Positions 43,078 through 52,044 of a DNA stretch of 64,000 bases are shown piece by piece. The position numbers were made by a program, and so were the translations under genes. Position 1 is the first letter of the stretch, and each line of letters begins with the position of its first letter. The notes under the pieces are model-generated. The model ran no database searches, was not told where the DNA came from, and saw only the letters and a list, made by a program, of their open reading frames with translations. The stretch lies in assembly GCA_004028775.1 (NCBI GenBank), contig RXGA01000004.1, positions 26,172 through 90,171 of the forward strand. The letters run 5' to 3'. This DNA is from Candidatus Methanosuratincola subterraneus. Lineage in GTDB: Archaea; Thermoproteota; Methanomethylicia; Methanomethylicales; Methanomethylicaceae.

Positions 43078-43605
43078 ATGAGCGTGCCCAAACGCACAAG
43101 CATTGCGCTCGACCCCGAGTCCGAACGGATCTTCCAAGAATTGACCTCAGGCGGCGAGTCCCAAAGCAATGTGATAAGGCGGGCCCTGCGCCTTTATTAC
43201 GAATTCAGAAACCTGGAGCGGAAGGACCTCGATCGCCTTAAGGTATACTGGGAGATGCTCCAAAGCGGCGAGCATGTCGTTCTGGACCTTGACCACCTGT
43301 TGGTTTTGCTGAAGATCGCCGAAGGATCGGAATCCCCCACCAAATGGCCTGAGTCGCACAAGGCAGTCGCGGCTAACCACGCCGAGCAATTCCGCGGGAT
43401 GGGCATCGACCAGATACTCGTGCGTCTCGAGGCTTGCAACTTCTTCAGGATGTCCATGGGTCAGGAGGGCTACGTTTTGGTCTTCGGATCCCCTGAAATC
43501 AAGCGCTTCATAAGGACATTCCTCGAGGAGATACTGAGGGGCATGGATAGGCGGTTCGAGATAAAAGAGGACCTGACAAAGCTGCGGCTGAAATTGTTCC
43601 CCTGA
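43078..43605 (+). CDS. Ribbon-helix-helix regulator with a C-terminal sensor-like domain
   Basis: A 175-aa protein. Residues ~4-45 (KRTSIALDPESERIFQELT, SQSNVIRRALRLYYEF) form an RHH DNA-binding module. The rest, about 125 residues, has HVVLDLDHLLVLL, QFRGMGIDQILVRLEACNFFRMS and a helical tail GMDRRFEIKEDL. I do not recognise that part; it may bind a metabolite. Divergent from amt-glnK and upstream of the aconitase-like genes, it is a candidate regulator for nitrogen assimilation. Confidence 0.7.
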   Translation: MSVPKRTSIALDPESERIFQELTSGGESQSNVIRRALRLYYEFRNLERKDLDRLKVYWEMLQSGEHVVLDLDHLLVLLKIAEGSESPTKWPESHKAVAANHAEQFRGMGIDQILVRLEACNFFRMSMGQEGYVLVFGSPEIKRFIRTFLEEILRGMDRRFEIKEDLTKLRLKLFP

Positions 43606-43681
43606 TGATCGTTTTCTAATCCATCGTCTGATAAACAAATAAAAATATTCGATTGGTGATAAGAAGGCAAGGATTGTGATT

Positions 43682-44932
43682 ATGGCTATGGCAAGCACAG
43701 CGGTAGAGAAGATCATATCCGACAAGGTCGGCAGGAGGGTCTCAGCGGGCGAGTTCGTTGAATGCCCCGTCGACTTCGCCTACTGCCACGACGGCACAGG
43801 CGTCCTGGTCATAGACGCGCTCAAGCGGATGGGCGTCGAAAGGATAAGGGACCCTGACAGCTTCAGCATCGTCTTCGACCACTCAGTCCCGCCATACAGC
43901 GACCAGGCGGCAACCCTCCAAGCCAGGGTGAGGAAGTTCGCAAGGGAGCAGGGGCTTAAGAAGTTCCACGACATGGGGGAGGGAATATGCCATGAGGTCG
44001 TGCCAGAGAAGGGGTACGTGGCGCCTGGGATGGTCGTCTTCGGGGCTGACTCGCACACCTGCACGCTCGGTAGCTTCGCCCTCTTCTCCACAGGGGTGGG
44101 GGCAACCGATCTGGCATTCATACTCGCGACCGGGAAGACCTGGATGAAGGTGCCTGAGACGATCAGGGTCGAGTGCAGGGGCACCCTCCGCGAGGCAGTC
44201 TCCTCAAAGGATCTCATCCTTGAGATCACGCGGGTCATCGGGACCGACGGCGCGACTTACAAGGCGCTCGAGTTCGCGGGTGAGGCAGTGCGGGCAATGT
44301 CCCAGTCCTCCAGGATGACCATGTCCAACATGGCGGTCGAGATGGGGGCGAAGACCGGCTTCATAGAGGCTGACGAGAAGACCGTCGCCTTCCTCGGGAG
44401 GGATGGGAAGCGGTTCAGCTCAGACTCGGGCGCATTCCATGAACTGGTAGAGGTCGATGCCGGGTCGCTGGAGCCCTGCGTGGCTTGCCCGGGCAGCGTC
44501 GCCAACGTCAAGCCCGTGAGGGAGGTCGAGGGCGCACATGTCGACCAGGCTTTCTTGGGATCATGCACAAACGGGAGGTACGAGGACCTCTACGAGGCAG
44601 CCAGGATACTCAGGGGAAGGAGGGTCCACCAGGACACTCGGATGATAGTCGTCCCTGCGTCCAAGGAGGTCCACATGAAGGCGCAGAGGGATGGTCTCCT
44701 CGACATCTTCCTTGAGGCGGGGGCGATGATAGGCGTCACCGGCTGCGGCCCGTGCCTGGGCGTCCACATGGGGGTCATCGGTGAGAACGAGGTCGCCGTC
44801 TCAACATCGAACAGGAACTTCATAGGCAGGATGGGCGCTAGGAGCTCTTCGGTCTACCTGGCTTCGCCGCAAACCGTGGCCGCGTCCGCGGTGGAGGGAA
44901 AGATCACCGACCCAAGGAGGTTCCTTAGATGA
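43682..44932 (+). CDS. Homoaconitase/3-isopropylmalate dehydratase large subunit
   Basis: About 416 aa, the catalytic large subunit of an aconitase-family hydrolyase. Visible are [10 protein letters not shown] (Cys-ligand region), [10 protein letters not shown] and [11 protein letters not shown], whose cysteines bind the [4Fe-4S] cluster. It dehydrates and rehydrates a tricarboxylic acid: isopropylmalate (leucine) or homocitrate-type acids (coenzyme B). The linked small subunit has a YLRS loop, which favours homoaconitase (AksD). I start at ATG 43682 with AAGG upstream; GTG 43676 is possible. Confidence 0.85.
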   Translation: MAMASTAVEKIISDKVGRRVSAGEFVECPVDFAYCHDGTGVLVIDALKRMGVERIRDPDSFSIVFDHSVPPYSDQAATLQARVRKFAREQGLKKFHDMGEGICHEVVPEKGYVAPGMVVFGADSHTCTLGSFALFSTGVGATDLAFILATGKTWMKVPETIRVECRGTLREAVSSKDLILEITRVIGTDGATYKALEFAGEAVRAMSQSSRMTMSNMAVEMGAKTGFIEADEKTVAFLGRDGKRFSSDSGAFHELVEVDAGSLEPCVACPGSVANVKPVREVEGAHVDQAFLGSCTNGRYEDLYEAARILRGRRVHQDTRMIVVPASKEVHMKAQRDGLLDIFLEAGAMIGVTGCGPCLGVHMGVIGENEVAVSTSNRNFIGRMGARSSSVYLASPQTVAASAVEGKITDPRRFLR

Positions 44933-45423
44933 TCAGGGGAAGGGTTTGGAAGTTCGGAGACGACATCGACACAGATGTGATAATCCCTGCCAAGTACCTC
45001 AGATCAGTCGACCAGTCCGTCTGGCCGAAGCACGTGCTGGAGGGGGTCGACCCTGGGTTCAGCTCAAAAGTCAAGCCAGGGGATATAATCGTGGCTGGTA
45101 AGAACTTCGGGTGCGGCTCCAGCCGGGAGCAGGCTGCGCTCGCGATAAAGTGGGCTGGCGTGGCGGCTGTCGTGGCAGAAAGCTTCGCAAGGATCTTCTT
45201 CAGGAACGCGATAAACAACGGCCTTCCGCTCGTCGAGGCGAAGGGGATCAGCGGGATGGTCGAGGAGGGGGACGTGATAGAGATAGACCTCGACAGGGGG
45301 ATCGTGAAGACCCCGAAAGGCGAGGCCAAGTCCACGCCGCTGCCCCCGTTCCTGCAGGAGATACTGAAGAGCGGCGGGCTCGTTGAGTACTACAAAGCGC
45401 AAGTAAAGCGGGAGCAGAAGTGA
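44929..45423 (+). CDS. Homoaconitase/3-isopropylmalate dehydratase small subunit (AksE candidate)
   Basis: A 164-aa swivelling subunit: [18 protein letters not shown] near the N-terminus, [13 protein letters not shown] at residue ~60, [15 protein letters not shown]. The loop that picks the substrate reads YLRS. As I recall the methanogen work, YLR[T/S] marks homoaconitase and YLV[Y/M]-like loops mark isopropylmalate isomerase. ATG overlaps the large-subunit stop (ATGA). Its own stop overlaps the next ATG (TGATG), so the three genes are translationally coupled. Confidence 0.85.
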   Translation: MIRGRVWKFGDDIDTDVIIPAKYLRSVDQSVWPKHVLEGVDPGFSSKVKPGDIIVAGKNFGCGSSREQAALAIKWAGVAAVVAESFARIFFRNAINNGLPLVEAKGISGMVEEGDVIEIDLDRGIVKTPKGEAKSTPLPPFLQEILKSGGLVEYYKAQVKREQK

Positions 45424-47006
45424 TGGGTTTGGGGAGGGGCCTGAACACATCCCAGGTGGTCGTGAGCGCCCTAGAGAGGTTTGGGGCGCGCGCGGCTTTC
45501 GGCATGCCCGGGATGTGGTCTCTTCCCCTCTATGACGCACTGCTCGAGTCTGGGATAAGGCACATCCTGGTCCGCCACGAGCAGAATGCCGCCTATGCTG
45601 CCGACGGGTACGCAAGGGCATCCGGGGGATTCGGTCTCTGCATCGCGACAGCGGGCCCTGGCGCAGTGAACGCCGCAGCCGGGACTGCCGCCCCCTACAA
45701 GGACCACTCGCCGGTGATGGTCGTCACCGGGCACGTCCCCAGGGATGAGATTGGGCGGGGCTGGGTCGAGGACATCGATCTCCAGGCGATCTTCCGGCCC
45801 GTTACCAAGTCGTCCGTGCTCATCGGGGACCCTGCGGCTGCTCACGACCTCGTCGCTGAGGCGTACCGAACTGCCATGGAGGGGTGCCCTGGTCCTGTCC
45901 ACATCGCGCTGCCTGGAGACGTCCAGAGGATGCCCTCCTCGGAGAAGGGGTATCTGCCCACCATATCGAGATGCGAGCCCGACCCGGCTGATATATCCTC
46001 GGTCTTGGACGAGATCTCGAGATCAAGGGCACCGCTGATCCTGGTCGGGAGGGGCGCGGCGCTCTCTGGCTGCGGAGAAGGGATCCTGGCTCTCTCGTCC
46101 GCGATAGGCGCCCCAGTCGTCTCCTCCTACATGGGGAGGGGGGCTGTGCCGGAGGACGCGCCGCAAGCCCTGGGCCCGGTCGGCAGGAGGGGGATCGAGG
46201 TTGCCAACAGGGCGCTCGATAGGTGCGATCTGCTGATCTCGCTCGGCTGCAGGCTCACGAACATGACTATCGTCGGCCAGAAGCCGAGGTGCCCAGTGAT
46301 CCAGGTCGACATAGAGCCGAGGAACTTCTCCCCGATCGCCACTTCAAGGGTGAGATCGGATGTCGGCGCCTTTGTTGATGCGCTGCTGCCGAGGGTGAAG
46401 TATCTTTCGCGCCAGTTTTGGTCGCCAGGCGAAGCCGCCCCTGCCGATACTGATGGGGTGGCAAAGGGGTACGCCAAGGCGATCGCCGGGTTCAGGGATG
46501 CGATCTTCGCGGTGGACATCGGCCAGCACACAGTCTGGGCGATGCAGGCTATTCGGGTCACCCACCCCAGGGGCATCATCTTCTCTGGGAACCTCTCGGC
46601 GATGGGATTCTCGATCCCGGCTGCGATGGGCGCGAAGGTCGCCCTCCCCAACAAGCGGGTTATTGCAGTCGTGGGGGACGGCGGGTTCCAGATGGCGGCC
46701 CCTGAGCTCTCCACGATGAGGGAGAACGGCATAGCGGTCGCGGTCTGCGTCTTCAACAACGGAACGCTCGGGCTGATCAGGCAGCTCCAGGAGTCCGTAT
46801 ACGGGAGGACCATCGGCGTCGACTACGCCTCGCCCCCTGACTACGTGAGGCTCGCAGAGGCGCATGGCGTTGGTGCCATAAGGGCAAGGTCGCCGCAGGA
46901 TGTCGTCGATGCGATAGCGGGCGCAGACGGCCCCCTGGTGATCGAGATACCTGTGCCTAGGGGCGAGGGCATCCCGCTGTCCAGGTCCAGGCTATCCGAG
47001 AAGTAG
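45423..47006 (+). CDS. TPP-dependent acetolactate-synthase-like decarboxylase
   Basis: A 527-aa thiamine diphosphate enzyme. The catalytic Glu lies in VRHEQNAAYAADGYA (near residue 55), the central domain is degenerate for FAD, and the TPP-Mg motif is VGDGGFQMAAPE...NNGTLGLI (residues ~415-455). Family members make acetolactate, or decarboxylate oxalyl-CoA, sulfopyruvate and phenylpyruvate. Translational coupling to the homoaconitase-like genes and closeness to Mmp11 suggest decarboxylation of 2-oxosuberate in coenzyme B synthesis. Plain IlvB is the alternative. No IlvH-type regulatory subunit is adjacent. Confidence 0.8.
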   Translation: MGLGRGLNTSQVVVSALERFGARAAFGMPGMWSLPLYDALLESGIRHILVRHEQNAAYAADGYARASGGFGLCIATAGPGAVNAAAGTAAPYKDHSPVMVVTGHVPRDEIGRGWVEDIDLQAIFRPVTKSSVLIGDPAAAHDLVAEAYRTAMEGCPGPVHIALPGDVQRMPSSEKGYLPTISRCEPDPADISSVLDEISRSRAPLILVGRGAALSGCGEGILALSSAIGAPVVSSYMGRGAVPEDAPQALGPVGRRGIEVANRALDRCDLLISLGCRLTNMTIVGQKPRCPVIQVDIEPRNFSPIATSRVRSDVGAFVDALLPRVKYLSRQFWSPGEAAPADTDGVAKGYAKAIAGFRDAIFAVDIGQHTVWAMQAIRVTHPRGIIFSGNLSAMGFSIPAAMGAKVALPNKRVIAVVGDGGFQMAAPELSTMRENGIAVAVCVFNNGTLGLIRQLQESVYGRTIGVDYASPPDYVRLAEAHGVGAIRARSPQDVVDAIAGADGPLVIEIPVPRGEGIPLSRSRLSEK

Positions 47007-47061
47007 ATCGATAGGAAGTTTTTATTCCAAGGCAGCGCAGTTGATTTGTGGGTCGATCGAA

Positions 47062-48036
47062 ATGCCCGGCACCTTGGAAGATCTGAAGAATGCCCTCTCC
47101 GGCAAGAGGTGGATCTCCCCCCATTCCAGGGTAATCGTGGTCGTGGATGAGAGGTCTGGCGTAGCGGAGATCATAGAGGACCATGCCAGGGGTGTCTGCC
47201 TGGGCGGGTCAGCCTGGTCGCTCTACCACTACACGAGGAACAGCAGGGGGGTCTTCTGGTCCAAGAGGGAGGGGCCGAGGCTCTTCTACAAGCTGCGCCT
47301 CTCGGGCAAAGGGGCGGAGGCTCCGGCTGGTCTGCAGGCAAGCTACCATCCTGCGTCAATCGAGTCTGTTGAGTTGGACGGCGATTTGGTCAGGATAACA
47401 TACTCCGGCCTCGCCGGGGCAGGGGTGGCTGCGCTGGGCAGGTGCCTGGCTGAGGGCGTCATCGACACGGACGTGAAGGAATGGGGAGGCGGGAAGAAGG
47501 TCGGAAGGGCGACGATTACCGTCAGGAGGAAGGAGAAGCTCATCGTAGGGGTTGACGACACCGACAGGTCGGACGAGGGGGCCACGTGGTCCTTGGTGAA
47601 CGAGCTGGCGCTCGAGCTGTGCAGAAGGCTCCCCGGAGTGGACTACCTCGAGCACTCGATAGTCCAGCTCTACCCGCAGAACCCCCACAAGACCCAGAAC
47701 TGCGTCGCGGTCGCGGTCTCCTTCGCGGTCCCGACTGGGCTCGTCGATAGGGCAGTGGAGGAGTTTTGCTCGTCCCTCCGCTTGAACACCTTCTCGAAGG
47801 AGACTGGCATGGCTTACTTCCGGGGCGTGCAGATCCCGGATCCTGCGATGGGATTCGCGAAGAGGGCGAAAGTTGGGATGGTCTCGGTTGAGGAGGCTGA
47901 AGCAGCAGCTGCTTCCAGCGGGATAAGCCTTATCCGGGTGACCGGCAGCCGAGGGCTAATCGGGGCTGTGGCGTCCATCCCGTTCGTTGAGCTGCCGGAT
48001 GAGGCTGTGAGGCTGCCTGGCGATGACGGAGTTTGA
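47062..48036 (+). CDS. Methanogenesis marker protein 11
   Basis: A 324-aa protein. The middle carries a TiaS-like nucleotide-binding signature KLIVGVDDTDRSDEGATWSL (near residue 180), followed by HSIVQLYPQNPHKTQNC and ETGMAYFRGVQIPD. This layout is that of methanogenesis marker 11, whose function is unknown. I start at ATG 47062. Its end overlaps the flavoenzyme's ATG by 14 bp, and it lies 56 bp after the TPP enzyme. Confidence 0.78.
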   Translation: MPGTLEDLKNALSGKRWISPHSRVIVVVDERSGVAEIIEDHARGVCLGGSAWSLYHYTRNSRGVFWSKREGPRLFYKLRLSGKGAEAPAGLQASYHPASIESVELDGDLVRITYSGLAGAGVAALGRCLAEGVIDTDVKEWGGGKKVGRATITVRRKEKLIVGVDDTDRSDEGATWSLVNELALELCRRLPGVDYLEHSIVQLYPQNPHKTQNCVAVAVSFAVPTGLVDRAVEEFCSSLRLNTFSKETGMAYFRGVQIPDPAMGFAKRAKVGMVSVEEAEAAAASSGISLIRVTGSRGLIGAVASIPFVELPDEAVRLPGDDGV

Positions 48037-49207
48037 TTTCATCGTTGTAGGGTCGGGGGGAGGGGGCGCAACTGTAGCAAAGGCACTCTCGGAGGCTGGA
48101 AGGCGGGTCCTCCTCCTGGAGAAAGGGGGGATGATGAAGCCTGGGGGCGAGTCAAAAGCCTACTCCGTGATCAGGTCTGGGGTTGAGATCTGGCTCGCCG
48201 AGTGCCTGGGCGGAACTACTGTGGTCACGATGGGGAACGCCGTCAGGAGCAGCGTCTCGAGGGGGCTTGAGCCATTCTTCGAGGAGGCTGAGCGGGAGCT
48301 TGGCGTGGTGCCGATGCCCCTAGAGAAGATGGGCAAGACCTCGAGGGAGATGCTGTCGCTCTCGGGCGAGTGGGTCCGGATGCCGAAGTGCATCGACTTT
48401 TTGAAGTGCAGATCATGCGGCTCCTGCGCCTACGGGTGCCCCCATGGTGCAAAGTGGTCCTCCCTACGGTATGTAGAGGAGGCTGAGCGGGCTGGATGCA
48501 GGGTAATGACAGGGTCTGGCGTGCGGCGCGTCCTGGTTGAGAACGGGAGGGCTAAGGGCGTCGAGGTCGAGGGCGGGCGATCCTTTGGCTCTCGTGCGGT
48601 GGTGCTCGCTGCGGGGGCTATAGAGTCGCCGAGGATCTTGTTGAGATCTGGGATAAGCGCCGGTCGAGGTCTCTTCGTCGACACATTCGTGACGGTTGGC
48701 GGCCTGAAGAGGGGAGCGGGATTCAACAGGGAGGTTGGGATGCCGTTCTACTTGAAGAGGGAGGGATACCTGATCTCCCCGCACTACTCCTCTTTGCTGC
48801 TGGGTTTGATGAAGTGCAGGGGGATCGCCGCCTCTCCGCAGGACATCGTCGGCTTGATGGTGAAGATCAGCGACGACCCTTCTGGCGTTGTGACGGAAGA
48901 CTCGGTAATTAAGCTCACTACCGGCTCTGACCTGAGGAAACTTGAGGAGGGTAGGAGGGAGGCAAAGATGCTGTTGGAGAGGATGGGGGTAGACGGAAGC
49001 ACGATCGCCGAGGTCCACCCAAGGGGGGCACACCCCGGAGGCTCCTGCTCGAGCGCGGTTAGGTCAGCCGAGGATCCTGAGACTGAGGTGGAAGGGCTTT
49101 TCGTCTCGGACGCGAGCGTGTTGCCAGGGCCTTTCGGCCTCCCCCCGATGCTGACGATCATCGCGGTCTCAAAGAGGCTTGCTTCAATGCTTCTTGGGAG
49201 ATCCTAG
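48023..49207 (+). CDS. GMC-like FAD-dependent dehydrogenase with a Cys motif
   Basis: A 394-aa flavoprotein: FAD motif FIVVGSGGGGATVAKALSEAG, substrate region LGGTTVVTMGNAV, a CRSCGSCAYGCPHGAKW cluster (residues ~130-146) that could bind an Fe-S centre, and the C-terminal GLFVSDASVLPGPFGLPP, with HPRGAHPGG before it. This is the GMC/gluconate-dehydrogenase fold. The substrate is unknown. The overlap with Mmp11 suggests joint function in a methanogen pathway. Its 3' end overlaps the convergent Alg13-like gene by 24 bp. Confidence 0.82.
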   Translation: MTEFDFIVVGSGGGGATVAKALSEAGRRVLLLEKGGMMKPGGESKAYSVIRSGVEIWLAECLGGTTVVTMGNAVRSSVSRGLEPFFEEAERELGVVPMPLEKMGKTSREMLSLSGEWVRMPKCIDFLKCRSCGSCAYGCPHGAKWSSLRYVEEAERAGCRVMTGSGVRRVLVENGRAKGVEVEGGRSFGSRAVVLAAGAIESPRILLRSGISAGRGLFVDTFVTVGGLKRGAGFNREVGMPFYLKREGYLISPHYSSLLLGLMKCRGIAASPQDIVGLMVKISDDPSGVVTEDSVIKLTTGSDLRKLEEGRREAKMLLERMGVDGSTIAEVHPRGAHPGGSCSSAVRSAEDPETEVEGLFVSDASVLPGPFGLPPMLTIIAVSKRLASMLLGRS

Positions 49208-49660
49208 AAGGTACTGCGAGATCAATTCATGCATCCTGCATATCGGCTTTTCATACGGGACCGGGATCCACTTCTCTGCTTTTTTTAGCGCGCCTTCAAG
49301 GGCTTCCACTTTGAAGCACGGGATTATGTGCCCTTCTTTTGCCAGCTTGATGACAATGTCGATGTTTTCAAGCTGAACTGTATTCGGGTTCGGAACCACG
49401 ATGACCTTCTTGCCCAAGGGGAGTATTTCGAAAAGCGTTCCAGCCCCGTTGTGAGTTATTATCAGGTCAGCATCCATGTAGTATCGCGAAAGATCGGTTT
49501 CGAATCGGAACCACCTCCCGTTCTGGGGGATGTATTTGCCATTGCCTATCTGTATGATCGGATCCTTTATCCTAGTTTCTCCCTGGGCACCCGCTAGCAG
49601 ATCCACCTTCTCGATCAGCTCATCAAAGGGAGCGACCGACCCGACCGTGACAAAGATCAT
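49184..49660 (-). CDS. Alg13-like glycosyltransferase C-terminal domain
   Basis: A 158-aa GT28 C-terminal domain: MIFVTVGSVAPFDELIE, HNGAGTLFEILPLGKKVIVVPN and NIDIVIKLAKEGHI. Alone it is inactive. In eukaryotes Alg13 pairs with membrane Alg14 to add the second GlcNAc to the lipid-linked oligosaccharide, and the partner is encoded immediately upstream at 49661-50137, where the start and stop adjoin. It probably acts at the cytoplasmic face of the membrane on dolichyl-PP-GlcNAc. Confidence 0.88.
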   Translation of the reverse strand: MIFVTVGSVAPFDELIEKVDLLAGAQGETRIKDPIIQIGNGKYIPQNGRWFRFETDLSRYYMDADLIITHNGAGTLFEILPLGKKVIVVPNPNTVQLENIDIVIKLAKEGHIIPCFKVEALEGALKKAEKWIPVPYEKPICRMHELISQYLLGSPKKH

Positions 49661-50137
49661 TCAAGCCAGCCTCCCGGCGTATATGGCTTTGGGGTAAAGC
49701 CTCAGGAGCTCGGGCCACTGGACGAAGAACAGATCGGAAATGTTGTACATGGCCCGCCCCGTCTTTGACTTTTGGTATACTCTGGACCAGTCCTCGATGA
49801 AGATCACCTTCTTCCCGAAGAGCTTGCAGACAACTGAGACGGGTACAGCCATCCCAGGTCCTGCGCTGACCACCGCCTCAGGTCTAATCCTGAGGAATGC
49901 GACCAAGGACTCGACAAAGAGCCTAAGTACCTTAAACCCTGTGACCAAGAGGTTGTCCTCGTGGCTCCTGGCCCTGTGGACAAAGTAAACCTCGCCAGGG
50001 ATCTTGATCTTCCTGGCGCTTAGCCTGTCGTCGTATCCTATTAGGTAAGCGTAATCGAATGCAGATCCGAGCATCTCCGACAGCCTTATCATCTGGGCTG
50101 TGTGCCCTCCGCTGCCAAGGATCATCAGGAGCTTCAA
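49661..50137 (-). CDS. Alg14-like membrane partner of Alg13
   Basis: A 158-aa protein opening with KLLMILGSGGHTAQMIRL, followed by YLIGYDDRLSARK, AVVSAGPGMAVPV and FIEDWSRV. These are the features of Alg14 (PssD-like), the acceptor-binding and membrane-anchoring half of the transferase. Directly before the Alg13-like gene with no gap, so a two-subunit enzyme is expected. Confidence 0.88.
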   Translation of the reverse strand: MKLLMILGSGGHTAQMIRLSEMLGSAFDYAYLIGYDDRLSARKIKIPGEVYFVHRARSHEDNLLVTGFKVLRLFVESLVAFLRIRPEAVVSAGPGMAVPVSVVCKLFGKKVIFIEDWSRVYQKSKTGRAMYNISDLFFVQWPELLRLYPKAIYAGRLA

Positions 50138-50251
50138 ACCCGAATGCGCCCCTTTTTGGATGCTTTTTGTCTAATGCCTTTTTCCATTAGATGAGTTTAA
50201 ACGATAAACCCTTAAATACATACATGTTTCTGGGTTTTCTTGTGGTAGTTC

Positions 50252-51244
50252 ATGAACCCGTTGCTTCTGGTTTCCATCGCTATCTCTTTTGCGGCGACTT
50301 TCATCCTGACGAAGAGGTGGATTCCTGTCGCAAAGAGGGCTGGTCTTGTAGGAAAGGACATGAACAAGCCTGACAAGCCTGATGTAGCCGAGATGGGAGG
50401 GGTTGCTGTTCTTGGCGGAATCCTTGGCGGTATGCTTTTCTACATAGGGCTGAACACTTTTCTATTCAACAACGTGTCTTTCAATTTAGATCTCTTTGCT
50501 GTAATGGGCACAGTTCTGATAATCGCAGTAGTTGGCCTTATCGATGACTTGCTAGGCTGGAAGCTGGGTCTATCGCAGCTGCAAAAACCATTGCTTACCA
50601 TCCCTGCTGCACTCCCAATGATGGTCATAAACGCTGGGCATTCTTCGGTTGATTTGCCTCTTTTTGGGGCTATGGATCTGGGTCTCCTTTACCCGCTGAT
50701 GGTCGTCCCTATCGGGATCGTCGGAGCCTCAAACGGCTTTAACATAATTGCGGGATACAACGGTCTTGAGGCTGGCATGGGACTGATAATCATCTCGAGC
50801 ATTGGGTTTGTTTCTTACCTGACGGGAACGAGCCATGTTGCTATGATCTGCGCGATTGCAGCCGCAGCTCTGGTCGCGTTTCTTATCTTCAACTGGCACC
50901 CAGCAAAAATATTCCCAGGAAATGTTTTCACATACATGGTAGGGAGCATAGTAGCCTGTACAAGCATCTTGGCAAATGTTGAGAAGTTGGCACTGATGCT
51001 GTTCATGCTGTATTTCTTGGACTTCTTTCTCAAGGCGCGAAGCAGGATGAAAGCTGAAGCATTTGGGGAAGTGGACTCTAAGGGGTGTCTGAAAAAGCCT
51101 TATAGCAAATATTACGCATTTCCTCATGTTGTGATTGATCTTGTCGTAAAATTGAAGGGAAAAGCAAGCGAAAAGGATGTGGTACTTTTCATTCTCTCGC
51201 TTGAGGGTTTGCTTGCTTTGATCGGGATGTTCTTTTATCTTTAA
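50252..51244 (+). CDS. GlcNAc-1-phosphate transferase (Alg7/AglH-type)
   Basis: A 330-aa polytopic GT4-class (MraY/WecA/Alg7) transferase. DKPDVAEMGGVAVLGG, GLIDDLLGW and NGFNIIAGYNGLEAGMGLIII are the canonical cytoplasmic loops with the Asp pairs and NxxN-like site. It transfers a sugar-1-phosphate from UDP-sugar to dolichyl phosphate, the first step of N-glycan assembly in archaea. Divergent from the Alg14/13 pair, with a 114-bp gap holding a TTAAATACATA promoter element near 50212. Confidence 0.92.
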   Translation: MNPLLLVSIAISFAATFILTKRWIPVAKRAGLVGKDMNKPDKPDVAEMGGVAVLGGILGGMLFYIGLNTFLFNNVSFNLDLFAVMGTVLIIAVVGLIDDLLGWKLGLSQLQKPLLTIPAALPMMVINAGHSSVDLPLFGAMDLGLLYPLMVVPIGIVGASNGFNIIAGYNGLEAGMGLIIISSIGFVSYLTGTSHVAMICAIAAAALVAFLIFNWHPAKIFPGNVFTYMVGSIVACTSILANVEKLALMLFMLYFLDFFLKARSRMKAEAFGEVDSKGCLKKPYSKYYAFPHVVIDLVVKLKGKASEKDVVLFILSLEGLLALIGMFFYL

Positions 51245-51579
51245 AAAATTATTTTATTTTCCATTTACTGGTTAACGACTCTATTCAATGTGCCCGGAAT
51301 TTTAAACGTTTGCGGTTGCAATTATCATTACAAAGCTTATTTATTGACGATTTTTGGAAGAACCTATAAAATAATCCATCGATCACTTGATTACTAATTA
51401 TGGAGATTTTTACTAGTCTAAAAAGCCACTCCTTGCTTATGATAGTAATTAATGTGAATCACTCTTCTATTGTACTACAATCGTCGGGATGTCAACCTAG
51501 GAATAATCTGCCTCTTCTGTTTATGTTCATCAGCATTATAAATACCTTCAACGATTCAAAATTCAGGAAGTTTTTATAG
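51245..51579. other. A/T-rich gap without a recognisable gene
   Basis: These 335 bases after the GlcNAc-1-phosphate transferase are A/T-rich and have stops in all frames. I see no promoter-linked ORF, tRNA or clear repeat. It marks the edge of the degraded glycosyltransferase region. Confidence 0.4.
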
Positions 51580-51756
51580 ACTTGGAAGTTGCCTTCGTTA
51601 TGGTGCTGTTTGGTACTATCCACCTTGTTGCATATCTTACTGGCAATATCTACCGTAACAGGTGCTATTGGCATGGTACCTGTTGGCATTTTTGGTGACC
51701 GCTGGTGCCTTACAAAGGTTTTCCTATGCGACACGATGATATGTGATGCAGGTTAA
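51580..51756 (+). pseudogene. Fragment of a flippase-like (UPF0104/LPG synthase TM) protein
   Basis: After a TAG the plus strand reads about 58 codons of hydrophobic protein: SLWCCLVLSTLLHILLAISTVTGAIGMVPVGIFG, then stop. The segment ISTVxGAIGMVPVGIFG resembles the conserved GAxSMIPGGxG loop of the UPF0104/AglD-like membrane family. No start codon or further domain is left, so this is a remnant. The match is by eye and weak. Confidence 0.3.
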
Positions 51757-51774
51757 TACAAATAACACCAATTC

Positions 51775-52044
51775 TTGTCAGTGTTGGGAAACCGCCGACT
51801 TTTCATTCCTTCTTCCTTGACTTTACTAAAACACCTAGCGGAATTTAGGATGAAATCTTCGAAAATGCTGATTGGTATGGATCGACATTTTTTCCATCTC
51901 ATAAGTCAAATGCCTTATCCAATTGACCATTATGACCTTTGGCAAGGTGCGGAAAGTCTACTAATTTTACACGGTCATATTCTTTATTCCGATCCATGCA
52001 ATTCTACATCTTGCGATATAGTCATATCTTTGAACTTGGCGTTA
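51775..52044 (+). other. Unrecognised open segment, possible gene remnant
   Basis: The plus frame from a GTG at 51775 stays open into the convergent glycosyltransferase. The stretch RHFFHLISQMPYPIDHYDLW looks like the extracytoplasmic N-terminal loop of polytopic sugar transferases, but no membrane segments follow before 52045. I cannot assign a family. Probably a truncated gene. Confidence 0.25.

Noticed and set aside
51492..51734. 80-codon minus-strand ORF
   Set aside because: No similarity and no promoter; the opposite strand gives better protein-like text (flippase-like fragment).
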